Shown here: one piece after another, positions 8,071 to 17,085 of the stretch
How positions within the stretch are numbered: the stretch's first letter is position 1
Layout: each line of letters starts with the position of its first letter
Assembly (NCBI GenBank): GCA_003028315.1
Contig: CP028150.1
Location: forward strand, 372,001-436,000
Source of the DNA: Neisseria mucosa
GTDB taxonomy: Bacteria; Pseudomonadota; Gammaproteobacteria; Burkholderiales; Neisseriaceae
Length of the DNA stretch: 64,000 nucleotides
Direction of reading: 5' to 3'
The notes under the pieces: generated by a model
The model's database searches: none
Seen by the model: only the letters and a program-made list of their open reading frames with translations
What the model was told of the DNA's origin: nothing
Position numbers and translations under genes: made by a program

Positions 8071-8885
8071 CAGTCTTTCTTCTTCAAGCGATGGCTGACG
8101 GTATTGAAAAAGCCGCGCAGGATGTCGATGTCTTCGGTTTGCGTGTTGGCGCGGCCGAACAGGCTTTGCATACGGCGCATCAGGCGTTCGCTGTTGCGGC
8201 GGTTGAAGAAGCCGATATCGTCCATGACGCTTTCCATGTGGGCGACCATGCCTTTGATTTGTTCGTGGGTGGCGGCGTGGTCTTCCTGTTGCAGGTGGGT
8301 CATGGGTATATCGGTCTGGCTGAAGATTTCGTAACACACGACCTGAACGGCTTGGGCGAGGTTGAGCGAGAAATAGTCGGGATTGCCGTTGATGGTCATC
8401 AGACGGTTGCATGCCTGCACTTCTTCGATGCTCAAGCCGAAGGTTTCGTTGCCGAAGACGAGGGCAACTTGTTCTCCGCGTTGTGCCGCCTGCAATAATT
8501 TGGGAACCAGTTCGCGCGGGGTTTGCAGCGGGGCGGTGATTTCGCGGCGGCGGCTGGTAAGGGCGCAGGCGAGCGTGGTGTCGGCGAGGGCTTCGTCGAG
8601 CGTGGCGGCAATTACGGCGTTGTGCAATACGTCTGCCGCGCCGGAAGCGAGGATGAAACTTTCCTCCGGCAGTTGGAAATCTTGCGGGTTTTCGGGGTTG
8701 AAAACGGGCGGTTGCCCGGTCATCGGCGTGGACATCAAATTCGGGGCGACGATGGTGAGTTTGTGCAGCCCCATGGTTTTCATGGCGCGGGCGGCGGAGC
8801 CGATATTGGCGGGATGGCTGGTGCGGGTGAGGATGATGCGGATGTTGCCGAGATAGTCGGGCAATTCGGGCTTGGTTGAAGTCAT
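8070..8885 (-). CDS. trmJ: tRNA (cytidine/uridine-2'-O-)-methyltransferase TrmJ
   Basis: SPOUT-class methyltransferase that 2'-O-methylates position 32 of several tRNAs. The 271 residues show the NIGSAARAMKTMG motif near the N-terminus, LVFGNETFGLS mid-protein and LNLAQAVQVVCYEI, all typical of TrmJ. The C-terminal extension (about 190-271) is the charged helical region involved in tRNA recognition in this family. The start MTSTKPELPDYLGNIRIIL at 8885 matches the family; the longer frame to 8993 reads through a DUS pair. Confidence 0.9.
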   Translation of the reverse strand: MTSTKPELPDYLGNIRIILTRTSHPANIGSAARAMKTMGLHKLTIVAPNLMSTPMTGQPPVFNPENPQDFQLPEESFILASGAADVLHNAVIAATLDEALADTTLACALTSRRREITAPLQTPRELVPKLLQAAQRGEQVALVFGNETFGLSIEEVQACNRLMTINGNPDYFSLNLAQAVQVVCYEIFSQTDIPMTHLQQEDHAATHEQIKGMVAHMESVMDDIGFFNRRNSERLMRRMQSLFGRANTQTEDIDILRGFFNTVSHRLKKKD

Positions 8886-8936
8886 GTTTTGTTTTCGGTT
8901 TGTTCGGGAATCGGGTATAATACGCCATCTTTTTGT

Positions 8937-8949
8937 TTTCAGACGACCT
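8937..8949. repeat. Representative DUS (mucosa dialect), window-wide repeat
   Basis: AGGTCGTCTGAA or its complement TTCAGACGACCT occurs many dozens of times over the window, both as inverted pairs after genes and singly inside genes. It is the binding signal for DNA uptake in natural transformation. The only long stretch with none is the 17.0-20.05 kb two-gene unit. Confidence 0.9.
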
Positions 8950-8981
8950 TTCGCCTTTGGGCTTGAGAGGTCGTCTGAAAT
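8937..8981. terminator. DUS inverted pair upstream of trmJ
   Basis: TTTTCAGACGACCTTTCGCC and GGTCGTCTGAAA in opposite orientation with a G-rich loop, between the divergent trmJ and suhB-type genes. A terminator role is uncertain here; it may serve mainly as an uptake signal. Confidence 0.4.
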
Positions 8982-9068
8982 GTTCTTTAACAACGTCGGA
9001 AACGTACAAACGTTGCGTCCGGTGCAGGTGCGCCGGACGGTATTTTACCTGATTTAGAAAGAAAACCC

Positions 9069-9854
9069 ATGAATCCGTTTTTAAATACCGCTTTCAAAGC
9101 CGCCCGTAAAGCCGGGCAGATGATGATCCGCGCAAGCGGCAATCTGGATGCCGTCAAAGTTGACAGCAAGGCATTCAACGATTTCGTTTCCGACGTTGAC
9201 CGCAATTCCGAGATGATTTTGGTGGAAGCGCTTAAAGAAGCCTATCCGCATCACAAAATCACTTGCGAAGAAGGCGGTTCTCACGGCAAAGCCTCTGCGG
9301 AATACGAATGGATTATCGATCCGCTCGACGGCACGACCAACTTCTTACACGGACATCCCCAATACGCGATTTCTATGGCGCTGCTGCACAAAGGCGTGTT
9401 GCAGGAAGCTTTGGTGTACGCACCTGAACGCAACGATGTTTACATGGCTTCGCGCGGCAAAGGCGCGTTGCTCAACGACCGCCGTATCCGCGTTTCTTCC
9501 CGCATTGAGTTGAACCGCTGCTTGATCGGTACCGGCTTCCCTGTCGTTGATCAAAGCATGATGGACAAGTATCTGGCTATTTTGAAAGACTTTTTGGCAA
9601 AAACGGCCGGTGGTCGCAGAGAGGGCGCGGCTTCGTTGGATTTGTGTGCCGTAGCGGCCGGCCGTTTGGACGGTTTCTTCGAGTTCAACCTCAAACCTTG
9701 GGATATTGCCGCAGGCGCGCTGATTGTGCAGGAGGCGGGCGGTATCGTTACCGATATGTCCGGCAATGAAGGCTGGCTGGAAAGCGGCGATATTGTGGCA
9801 GCCAATCCGAAAGTGCTGGCGCAAATGTTGCAAATCATTAGCGGACATCTGTAA
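9069..9854 (+). CDS. suhB: Inositol-1-monophosphatase family protein (SuhB type)
   Basis: Mg2+-dependent phosphatase of the IMPase superfamily; SuhB in enterobacteria also takes part in rRNA antitermination. The 261 residues contain both signatures: DPLDGTTNFLHGHP (84-97, metal ligands Asp84 and Asp87) with an upstream EEGG metal site (67-70), and WDIAAGALIVQEAGG near residue 217. The start follows GAAAGAAAACCC. Length is standard. Single gene; a compact DUS hairpin follows. Confidence 0.92.
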   Translation: MNPFLNTAFKAARKAGQMMIRASGNLDAVKVDSKAFNDFVSDVDRNSEMILVEALKEAYPHHKITCEEGGSHGKASAEYEWIIDPLDGTTNFLHGHPQYAISMALLHKGVLQEALVYAPERNDVYMASRGKGALLNDRRIRVSSRIELNRCLIGTGFPVVDQSMMDKYLAILKDFLAKTAGGRREGAASLDLCAVAAGRLDGFFEFNLKPWDIAAGALIVQEAGGIVTDMSGNEGWLESGDIVAANPKVLAQMLQIISGHL

Positions 9855-9859
9855 ACAGG

Positions 9860-9882
9860 AGGTCGTTTTCAGACGACCTTTT
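9860..9882. terminator. Compact DUS hairpin after suhB
   Basis: AGGTCGTTTTCAGACGACCTTT: 7-bp stem with a 6-nt loop made by overlapping DUS halves, then T-rich. Confidence 0.6.
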
Positions 9883-10079
9883 GCTCGTTTTTAATACGGT
9901 GTCGTGATTTAGCAATAGTAGGAATATCATCCATGTTACTTTCAGGAGCAGATAACTACCTTTTATCGCAATCTGAAAACAGGGATTCCGATTAATGATA
10001 ATATGCTCAAAGAATTGATTTGCAACAGGCCACCCCTCTGCCAATCTGATAAATGACGAACCGTATTGTTGTGAATAAT

Positions 10080-11354
10080 ATGAAGAAAAAAACTTTTTTG
10101 AATCGTCCCAAGACATCCGTTTTCCGCACCGGACAAATTGCTGCCGCGGTGTGCGCGGCAGTATGCGTGGCAACGGCGCAGGCTTATCCTTTGCAGGCTA
10201 TTTTAAGGGATGCCATGGTGTCCGACCCGATTGTGAAGGAAGCGAAAGCAACCGAAGATTCGGCCAAAAGTACGACGAAGGCTACCCGTGCGCGCCATTA
10301 TCCCGTGTTGACGCTGACGGGTACCAAAGTTTTGGCGCAGAAAAACAAATATTCCAGCAATGATATGAATGACGGTGTCGGCATACGCGGAACTTTGAAT
10401 GTATATTCATGGGGCGCCATCAATGCGGCGGTACGGCGCGATAAAAACAGAGAGCAATACTACCATCATCGTTATTTCGAAAATCAGGAACGTCTGGGCA
10501 GCGACATCGGCAAACTCTATTTGACCGCATTGCGCGCGAAAGAAATCTTGCGCATCAACCGGCAGAGCTTGGTCCGACACAATAATCTTCTGAAAGATTT
10601 GAATATTATCGTGAAATACGATAGCGGCCGCCGTTCCGAACTCATTGAAGCGCGTGCGCGCCTGTTGCAGGTCGAATCATCCATCGCGCAACAACAACGC
10701 ACGATGGAATTGGCATTGAGCCGTTTGTCCCGCTATACCGGACGGCAGTTGACGGCAGAGGATTTGGAAGATCCATTTGCCAACGACAGCGCGGAATCAT
10801 TGGTCCGCCGTTTCAAAACAGCCGATAACAATACCAATCCTTCCTATCGGGCGCAGGTGGCAGAACGCGACAGCGTGAAGGCAGATTTGGACGTTTCCAA
10901 AGCAGAGCGCCTGCCTGCCGTGAATCTGGAAGGCAATGCGAACCGCGACAACAGACAGCTTTATTTAAATGTGGCGTGGAATGTTTTGGACGTTGCCGCG
11001 CGGCATAATGTGCAGAAAAATGCCGATGCACTGATTGCCGCCGAATCGAAATCCGAGCAGATTATGCGCGACATCACCGAAAAAACCCAAACCGCCGAAA
11101 TCGACATGCGCGAGAGCGAACGCCGTGCCGATATTGCCGCGCAACATATTGCCGCTCAAAAAGACGTGGTTAAAACTTACGAGTTGCAATTCAAAATTGC
11201 CCGCCGCACGCTGACCGACGTTTTAGGCGCATACAATGAATTGTCCAGCATCGAGCAGGAAAACATTTCGGCGCGCAACGACTTCCGCGATGCCGCGTTG
11301 GATTATCTGGCTGCGCAGGCGCAAATGGCGAATTGGGCAGGCTTGAAGCAATAA
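10080..11354 (+). CDS. TolC family outer membrane channel of a type I secretion system
   Basis: Outer-membrane trimeric channel for type I secretion. The start at 10080 (MKKKTFLNRPK) gives a classical signal peptide ending ATAQA before YPLQAILRDAM; the in-frame start at 10053 only adds 9 residues. The mature protein has the two TolC-type repeats, with KATRARHYPVLTLTG and later KAERLPAVNLEGNANRD as equivalent segments (residues about 75 and 285), long helical stretches, and LTDVLGAYNEL near the end. It is 424 residues, typical for the LapE/AggA-like class. First gene of a three-gene set with the ABC exporter (39 bp downstream) and the adaptor protein. Confidence 0.9.
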   Translation: MKKKTFLNRPKTSVFRTGQIAAAVCAAVCVATAQAYPLQAILRDAMVSDPIVKEAKATEDSAKSTTKATRARHYPVLTLTGTKVLAQKNKYSSNDMNDGVGIRGTLNVYSWGAINAAVRRDKNREQYYHHRYFENQERLGSDIGKLYLTALRAKEILRINRQSLVRHNNLLKDLNIIVKYDSGRRSELIEARARLLQVESSIAQQQRTMELALSRLSRYTGRQLTAEDLEDPFANDSAESLVRRFKTADNNTNPSYRAQVAERDSVKADLDVSKAERLPAVNLEGNANRDNRQLYLNVAWNVLDVAARHNVQKNADALIAAESKSEQIMRDITEKTQTAEIDMRESERRADIAAQHIAAQKDVVKTYELQFKIARRTLTDVLGAYNELSSIEQENISARNDFRDAALDYLAAQAQMANWAGLKQ

Positions 11355-11393
11355 CATAAAATCTTAACATCATTACTCATTACGCGAATTATC

Positions 11394-13577
11394 ATGAAAG
11401 CAATCATTGAACATATTGTGTTGGTTACCCGTCTCTTAGGGGCGCCTGTGTCAGAAGCCGCGCTGACGGCAGAGGTGGTGCGGGATAAAAAACTCAATGT
11501 CAACTATCATTCCCTCGTCGAAGTCTTACGCAGCCACGGCTTCGAAAACACATTGTCCAAGCGCAATCTGGAAGACATTCCATCGCTTGCCGTTCCTGTG
11601 ATGATCATTCTTCACAACGAAGAGGCTGCCGTCATTACCAATATCGAAGGTTCGGGTCGGAACAGGAAATATCATATCCGTCAGGTAGATGGCTTGGAGC
11701 AGCAGCTTGATCATGACCAGCTTTCCGGTCTGTATCTGGGTTACTGCTGGTTTATCAAGCCCAAAATGGCGGCGGACACACGTTCCGAACTGCCTGAATA
11801 CCACCTTCCCAAAGCATGGTTTTGGAAAGTCATTTGGCGTTTCCGCAGCTATTACTATCAAGTGATTTTGGCAACCGTCATCATCAACTTCCTCGCCTTG
11901 GTCAGCTCGTTGTATGTCATGAACGTGTACGACCGCGTCATTCCCAACCAAGCCTATGAAACCCTGTGGGTTTTGAGTATCGGCGTTGTCCTCGCCATTT
12001 TGTTCGAATTTGCCGCCAAGATGATACGCGGCCATTTGACCGACATCGCCGGTAAAAAGGCCGACCTGATTATCAGCTCTGCCTTGTTCCGCCGCGTGAT
12101 GGCATTGCGTCTCGCCGACCGTCCCGCTTCGTCCGGCTCATACGCCAACAACCTGCGCGAATTTGAATCCGTACGCGAATTCATGACCAGCGCGAGCCTG
12201 TTGACTTTGGTGGACTTGCCGTTCCTGTTGCTGTTTATCTTTGTTATTTCGATAGTCGGCGGCAAATTGGCTTTGGTTCCTTTGGCGATTATTCCGATTG
12301 TCGTCATTGTCGGCTTCATCGTCCAACGCCCCTTGTCGCGCCACATTAACGAATCCATGAAAGAAAGCTCGCAACGTTCAGGCCTTGCCGTAGAAGCCAT
12401 TGAAGGCATCGAAACCCTGAAAACCAACAACGCGACTTCATGGGCGCAACAACGTTGGGATGAATACACCGCCAAAACCTCCGCTTCATCTATTAAAGTT
12501 AAAGATACCAGCAACTTCATGGTCAACTTCGCTGTTGCCATGCAGCAGCTCAATACTGTCTTTTTGGTCGTTGTCGGTACCTATCTGATTCATGCCGACA
12601 ACCATGCGGAACGGATTACCATGGGTGCGTTGATTGCCTCCGTTATTCTGTCTGGCCGCGCGTTGGCGCCGTTGGCTCAAGTTGCCGGCCTTGCTACCCG
12701 CTTCCAACAAGCGAAGCTGGCGTTAAGAGGCGTGAACGACATTGTTTCCCGTCCGATCGAACGCAGCCCCGAGCGCAAATACATTACTTTGGATAACGTT
12801 CAAGGCAATATCGCCTTTGAAAACGTAACGTTCAAATACAAAAACGAAAGCAACAACGCAGTTGACGAGTTGCGCATCAACATCCGACCTGGTGAAAAAG
12901 TCGGTATCCTCGGACGTATCGGCAGCGGTAAAAGTACCATGCTGAAGCTGGCGAGCGGTCTGTACGACACCGAAAAAGGCAACGTAACCCTCGACGGCGT
13001 CGATATGCGCCAACTTGATCCGAATTTCCTGCGGAACCAAGTACTCCTGTTTAGTCAATCTCCACGCCTTTTCTTGGGAACATTGCGCGAAAACATGGAT
13101 TTGGCGCGTACCGACAGCTATTCGACCGACCAAGATCTGCTGACCGCACTCAAACGCTTCGGTCTGGACCAAATCATCCGCAACCACCCGAGAGGCTTGG
13201 ATATGCCTTTGGGTGAAGACGGTTTGGGTCTGTCCGGCGGTCAAAAACAAATCATCGCCCTAGCACGCATGACGCTGCGCGACCCCAAAGTCGTTCTTTT
13301 GGACGAGCCGACAACCAGCCTCGACCAAGGTACCGAACGCATGGCATTGAACGCGATCGCCCACTGGGGACGCAACCGCACCATGCTTTTGGTGACCCAC
13401 CGTCCGCAAGTGCTGCAAATCGTTAACCGCATCATCGTAATGGAAAACGGCAAAGTCGTTATGGACGGCCCGCGCGATTTAGTGTTGCAAAAACTGATGC
13501 AAAACGAGCAAAACAAAGTCAAAGCAGCACAACAAGCGCAGGAAAACCAACGTCCCGGCGAAGCGGCGCAAGCATGA
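11394..13577 (+). CDS. Type I secretion ABC transporter, permease/ATPase with C39-like domain
   Basis: Inner-membrane exporter of 727 residues (HlyB/LapB type). Residues 1-135 resemble a C39 peptidase domain, but the expected active-site Cys near the N-terminus is absent (LVTRLLGAPVSEAALTA), so it is a C39-like docking domain that binds but does not cleave substrate. Residues about 155-440 hold membrane helices. The C-terminal nucleotide-binding domain shows Walker A GRIGSGKST, signature LSGGQKQ, Walker B VVLLDEPTTSLD and switch His in VTHRP. The substrate is probably an RTX protein with an uncleaved C-terminal signal, such as the one at 20380-22431. Confidence 0.93.
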   Translation: MKAIIEHIVLVTRLLGAPVSEAALTAEVVRDKKLNVNYHSLVEVLRSHGFENTLSKRNLEDIPSLAVPVMIILHNEEAAVITNIEGSGRNRKYHIRQVDGLEQQLDHDQLSGLYLGYCWFIKPKMAADTRSELPEYHLPKAWFWKVIWRFRSYYYQVILATVIINFLALVSSLYVMNVYDRVIPNQAYETLWVLSIGVVLAILFEFAAKMIRGHLTDIAGKKADLIISSALFRRVMALRLADRPASSGSYANNLREFESVREFMTSASLLTLVDLPFLLLFIFVISIVGGKLALVPLAIIPIVVIVGFIVQRPLSRHINESMKESSQRSGLAVEAIEGIETLKTNNATSWAQQRWDEYTAKTSASSIKVKDTSNFMVNFAVAMQQLNTVFLVVVGTYLIHADNHAERITMGALIASVILSGRALAPLAQVAGLATRFQQAKLALRGVNDIVSRPIERSPERKYITLDNVQGNIAFENVTFKYKNESNNAVDELRINIRPGEKVGILGRIGSGKSTMLKLASGLYDTEKGNVTLDGVDMRQLDPNFLRNQVLLFSQSPRLFLGTLRENMDLARTDSYSTDQDLLTALKRFGLDQIIRNHPRGLDMPLGEDGLGLSGGQKQIIALARMTLRDPKVVLLDEPTTSLDQGTERMALNAIAHWGRNRTMLLVTHRPQVLQIVNRIIVMENGKVVMDGPRDLVLQKLMQNEQNKVKAAQQAQENQRPGEAAQA

Positions 13578-13588
13578 CGAAAAGGGAA

Positions 13589-13631
13589 AAGGTCGTCTGA
13601 AAACACAAGCAGAAAGCGTTTCAGACGACCT
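13589..13631. terminator. DUS hairpin inside the type I secretion gene set
   Basis: AAAAGGTCGTCTGAAAAC ... GTTTCAGACGACCT between the ABC exporter stop and the adaptor start. It may reduce adaptor expression relative to the exporter. Confidence 0.5.
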
Positions 13632-13669
13632 CTTTGAAAACAACAAACAGATACCGAAGATTCATCATT

Positions 13670-14896
13670 ATGAGCGAAAACAACGTTAAATCCAAAGACC
13701 TGCATCTCATTAACGATTTGAATGCAGCCTTGCAAAAAGAAAAACACAGCGGCCAATTTTGGGTCATCATCCTGTTTTTCCTGCTGCTCGTCGTCTTTGT
13801 CGTATGGGCATACAACAGCACTGTCGAAGAAGTAACCCGCGGCAACGGCAACGTTATCCCCAGTAGCCGCGAACAAGTCATCCAAAGTCTGGACGCCGGC
13901 GTCATTACCCAAATGATGGTTAAGGAAGGCGATTTGGTCGAAAAAGACCAAATCCTGCTGAAGCTCGACGATACGCGCAGCCTTGCCGTATTGCGCGAAA
14001 GCGAAGCCAAAGTCCAAAACCTCGAGGCCACCATCGCCCGCCTGAAAGCCGAAGCTTACGGCGGCAAACTCACGTTCCCCAACAGCGTCAGCCCCGAACT
14101 CCGTCGCCGCGAAACCGCCGCATATAACGCCCGCCGCCAAGCCATGACCGATGCCGTACAAAGTCTGGTACAAAGCAAAGCGGCGCTTGATCGCGAGATC
14201 GCCATTACTGCACCTATGGTGGCACAAGGCGTTATGTCCGAAGTCGAACTCCTCAAAATGCGCCGCGAATCCAGCGATCTGACCCTGCAAATTGCCGAAC
14301 GCCGCAACCGTTACAGGACAGATGCCAACAACGAACTCGTGCAATCCGAATCCGAGCTGGCGCAATCCAAAGAAAACATGGCCATGCGCGCCGACCCGGT
14401 TGACCGCTCCCAAATCCGCTCCCCCATGCGCGGCATCGTCAAAAACATCAAAATCAATACCATCGGCGGCGTAGTCAACCCGGGCGAAGAAATCATGCAA
14501 ATCGTCCCCGTTGACGACAAACTCCTTGTCGAAGCCTATATCCGTCCGCAAGACATCGCCTTCGTCCGCGCAGGACAGCCCGCACTGGTCAAAGTCAGCG
14601 CATATGACTACTCCATCTACGGCGGATTGGAAGGCAAAGTTACCCTTGTCGGCGCAGATACCGTCAGCAACTCCATGCAAAGCCGTGCCAACGATCTGAA
14701 GCTCGACCCCAACCAAGTTTACTACCGAGTCATCGTCCAAACTGAGAACAACGCCCTAAAAGACAAAAACGGTAAAGACATGCCGATTATTCCGGGTATG
14801 GTTGCTACGGTGGATATTAAAACCGGTGAAAAAACCATCTTCCAATACCTGATCAAACCGATTACCCGCATGAAACAGGCATTGAGCGAGCGTTAA
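13670..14896 (+). CDS. HlyD family type I secretion periplasmic adaptor
   Basis: Membrane fusion protein joining the ABC exporter to the TolC-like channel. The 408 residues have a cytoplasmic N-tail (1-32), one membrane helix (about 35-55, FWVIILFFLLLVVFVVWAY), a lipoyl half-motif (GDLVEKDQILLKLDD), a long coiled-coil hairpin, and the returning half-motif (SPMRGIVKNIKINTIGGVVNPGEEIMQIVP). It ends with a beta-barrel domain. The start at 13670 (MSENNVKSKDLHL) was preferred over the in-frame ATG at 13634, which lies right at the DUS hairpin. Confidence 0.93.
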   Translation: MSENNVKSKDLHLINDLNAALQKEKHSGQFWVIILFFLLLVVFVVWAYNSTVEEVTRGNGNVIPSSREQVIQSLDAGVITQMMVKEGDLVEKDQILLKLDDTRSLAVLRESEAKVQNLEATIARLKAEAYGGKLTFPNSVSPELRRRETAAYNARRQAMTDAVQSLVQSKAALDREIAITAPMVAQGVMSEVELLKMRRESSDLTLQIAERRNRYRTDANNELVQSESELAQSKENMAMRADPVDRSQIRSPMRGIVKNIKINTIGGVVNPGEEIMQIVPVDDKLLVEAYIRPQDIAFVRAGQPALVKVSAYDYSIYGGLEGKVTLVGADTVSNSMQSRANDLKLDPNQVYYRVIVQTENNALKDKNGKDMPIIPGMVATVDIKTGEKTIFQYLIKPITRMKQALSER

Positions 14897-14926
14897 TTTT
14901 TTCCTAATAAAATTTGATTAACCGTA

Positions 14927-14966
14927 CAAAAGGTCGTCTGAAAATGTATTTCAGACGACCTTTTTG
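14927..14966. terminator. DUS hairpin terminator after the type I secretion genes
   Basis: AAAGGTCGTCTGAAAATG...ATTTCAGACGACCTTTTT ends the three-gene set. Confidence 0.85.
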
Positions 14967-15153
14967 TCGGATAGGGGAGTGTTGGCAGTCCTCACTCCTG
15001 TCTGTGTGGGAATAGGGTCTTACAGTATTTTCATCTCGATTCGCTTCTTTTACGAATATAACGAAATCATCTTTTTTTAAAACCAAGCATTCTTTCCCAT
15101 TTTCAGACGACCTCATTAAAGTAACGTGCAATCCGAGAATTAAGGAAAGAACC

Positions 15154-16464
15154 ATGACCGCAACCACCGCCCCGCTTTTGCGCTTCATCACTGCCGGCAG
15201 CGTCGACGACGGCAAATCCACCCTCATCGGCCGCCTGCTCTACGACAGCAAAACCCTGCTGACCGACCAGCTCGACAAACTCAACCGCGCTGCCGAAAAC
15301 GGCGAAACGCCCGACTTCGCCAGCCTCACCGACGGCCTTGCCGCCGAGCGCGAACAAGGCATCACCATCGATGTTGCCTACCGCTATTTCGCCACACCCA
15401 AGCGCAAATTTATCATCGCCGACACGCCCGGACACGAACAATACACCCGCAACATGGTAACGGGCGCATCGACCGCCGATGCCGCCATCGTCCTGATAGA
15501 CGCAACGCGCGTCGATTTTTCCGGCAGCGAACCCGTCCTCCTGCCGCAGACCAAACGCCACAGCGCAATTCTGAAACTCTTGGGCTGCCCCAACATCATC
15601 GTCGCCGTCAATAAACTCGACCTGCTCGACTTCGACGAAACCAAATATCAGGCCATTACCGCAGCCTACCGCAAGCTGGCGGAACAAATCGGCCTCCAAG
15701 CCCAAATCCACTTCCTGCCCATCAGCGCGTTAAAAGGCGACAACATCGTCAACGCCAGCAGCCAAACCCCGTGGTATCAAGGTTTGCCGCTGTTACCCCT
15801 GCTCGAAAGCCTGCCCGTCAACCGCCAAAACGCCGCCGACCAAGCCGCCCACTTCCCCGTGCAGCGCGTCGCACGGCAAGACGGCAGCAGCAGCGACGAC
15901 TTCCGCGGCTATCAAGGCAGGCTGGAAGCAGGCCGTCTGAAAACCGGCGACGAAGTCAAAATCCTGCCTGGCGGACATACCGCCAAAATCGCCGAAATCT
16001 ACAATCCAAACGGCAAAACCGAATCCGCCGAAGCGGGCGAAGTGCTGACCGTCACACTCGACACCGACCTCGACATCTCGCGCGGCAACAGCATCGCCGC
16101 CGCCGACAGCTCCGTCGCGCCCGAACAGCAGTTCCAAGCCGCGCTGTGCTGGTTCGACGACATCCCGCTCAACCTGCGCCGCAAATACCTGCTGAAACAC
16201 ACCACCCAAACCACGCCCGTCAAAATCAGCGCGATTTCCTACGTTTGGGACGTGAACACCCTCAGCCGCGTCGAATCCGCCGACACGCTCAAGCTCAACG
16301 ACATCGGCAGCGTCAGCCTCAAAACCCAGCAGCCGATCGCCGCCGTACCCTACGAAGAAAACCATGCCCTCGGCGCGTTCATCCTGATAGACGAAGCCAC
16401 CAACCACACCGTCGCCGCAGGCATGATACGCAAGGCTGACCAAACGGACAGTTTTGAAATTTAA
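15154..16464 (+). CDS. cysN: Sulfate adenylyltransferase subunit 1 (CysN)
   Basis: GTPase subunit that drives APS formation by the CysD ATP sulfurylase subunit in assimilatory sulfate activation. The 436 residues show G1 GSVDDGKST (15-23), the EREQGITIDVAYRYF switch I segment specific to CysN, G3 DTPGHEQYTRNM, G4 NKLD, and EF-Tu-like domains 2 and 3. No fused CysC kinase. No cysD or other cys gene was seen beside it, unlike the usual cysD-cysN arrangement, so its partner must lie elsewhere. A GGAAAG Shine-Dalgarno precedes the start. One meningococcal-dialect DUS core occurs in the coding region (about 15933). Confidence 0.94.
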   Translation: MTATTAPLLRFITAGSVDDGKSTLIGRLLYDSKTLLTDQLDKLNRAAENGETPDFASLTDGLAAEREQGITIDVAYRYFATPKRKFIIADTPGHEQYTRNMVTGASTADAAIVLIDATRVDFSGSEPVLLPQTKRHSAILKLLGCPNIIVAVNKLDLLDFDETKYQAITAAYRKLAEQIGLQAQIHFLPISALKGDNIVNASSQTPWYQGLPLLPLLESLPVNRQNAADQAAHFPVQRVARQDGSSSDDFRGYQGRLEAGRLKTGDEVKILPGGHTAKIAEIYNPNGKTESAEAGEVLTVTLDTDLDISRGNSIAAADSSVAPEQQFQAALCWFDDIPLNLRRKYLLKHTTQTTPVKISAISYVWDVNTLSRVESADTLKLNDIGSVSLKTQQPIAAVPYEENHALGAFILIDEATNHTVAAGMIRKADQTDSFEI

Positions 16465-16490
16465 TGAATTTTATTTGTATATGAAAACCT

Positions 16491-16538
16491 AAAAGGTCGT
16501 CTGAAAATTCGAAAGCAAGTTTTTTCAGACGACTTTTC
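16491..16538. terminator. DUS hairpin terminator after cysN
   Basis: AAAAGGTCGTCTGAAAA ... TTTTTCAGACGACTTTT, 27 bp past the cysN stop. Confidence 0.8.
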
Positions 16539-17085
16539 ATAATAGTTTGCCAGTATCAGCCCTGTTAATGTGAGTAGCTGTCATTATCCAAGCCAAATTT
16601 TGCTTTCTGGTCGCATATTCATAAAATTTGTCTTAGGTAAATTATGAGAATTAGCGGTTTGGTTTTAGGACTGTTCAGTATTTGTAATGTTTGACTGCCC
16701 CTTGCTGCTTCTATTCTAGATTTTTCAAGCTGTTTTCGGCTGTTTAGAATTGCCTGCATATAGAGTTTTTTTAAAGCTAAAAATCAGCCTGCACTTGCAA
16801 ATTAAAGTGCAGGCTGATTTTTCTTTTTTTAAATAGTTTATATAAAAAATCAGTCGGTTATGTTTGAATTTAATTTTGTAGGTCATTGAAATGCTTTAGT
16901 GAAAGAAAGACATCTGATAGCGATAAAGTGCAGTGTTTTTTAGGGTTTTTAAATTTTAAATATAGTAAAATGGCATCAAGGTGGTAATAGTCAAAATTGT
17001 GAACTATTTCAGGTTTTGTAAGTTAATATTTTGATTAAAACAAAATGATTTGGAATTTTTCAGATATTTTGTATGGAGAAATTAA
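16539..17085. other. AT-rich spacer before the two-gene island
   Basis: About 550 bp with no recognisable gene. It contains the strong terminator at 16779-16830 and otherwise AT-rich DNA lacking DUS. The promoter of the downstream pair presumably lies in 16830-17085; several AT-rich -10-like runs make an exact choice impossible by eye. Confidence 0.5.
16779..16830. terminator. Strong non-DUS Rho-independent terminator
   Basis: AAAATCAGCCTGCACTT pairs perfectly with AAGTGCAGGCTGATTTT across an 8-nt loop and is followed by T-rich DNA. It does not use DUS, unlike nearly all other terminators here, and no complete gene precedes it. It may be left over from, or insulate, the incoming AT-rich segment. 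Confidence 0.85.

Noticed and set aside
8056..9009. A 317-codon minus-strand frame over trmJ
   Set aside because: Arg/Pro/His-rich shadow; trmJ shows all its motifs in the other frame.
9838..10173. A 111-codon minus-strand frame upstream of the TolC-like gene
   Set aside because: It overlaps the 5' end of the TolC-like gene and has no Shine-Dalgarno or recognisable motif; probably the AT-rich promoter region.
13241..14740. A 499-codon open frame on the minus strand opposite the ABC exporter end and HlyD-family gene
   Set aside because: It is antisense to two clear gene products, has biased shadow-type composition (Ala/Val/Phe/Asp rich) and no family-like motif.
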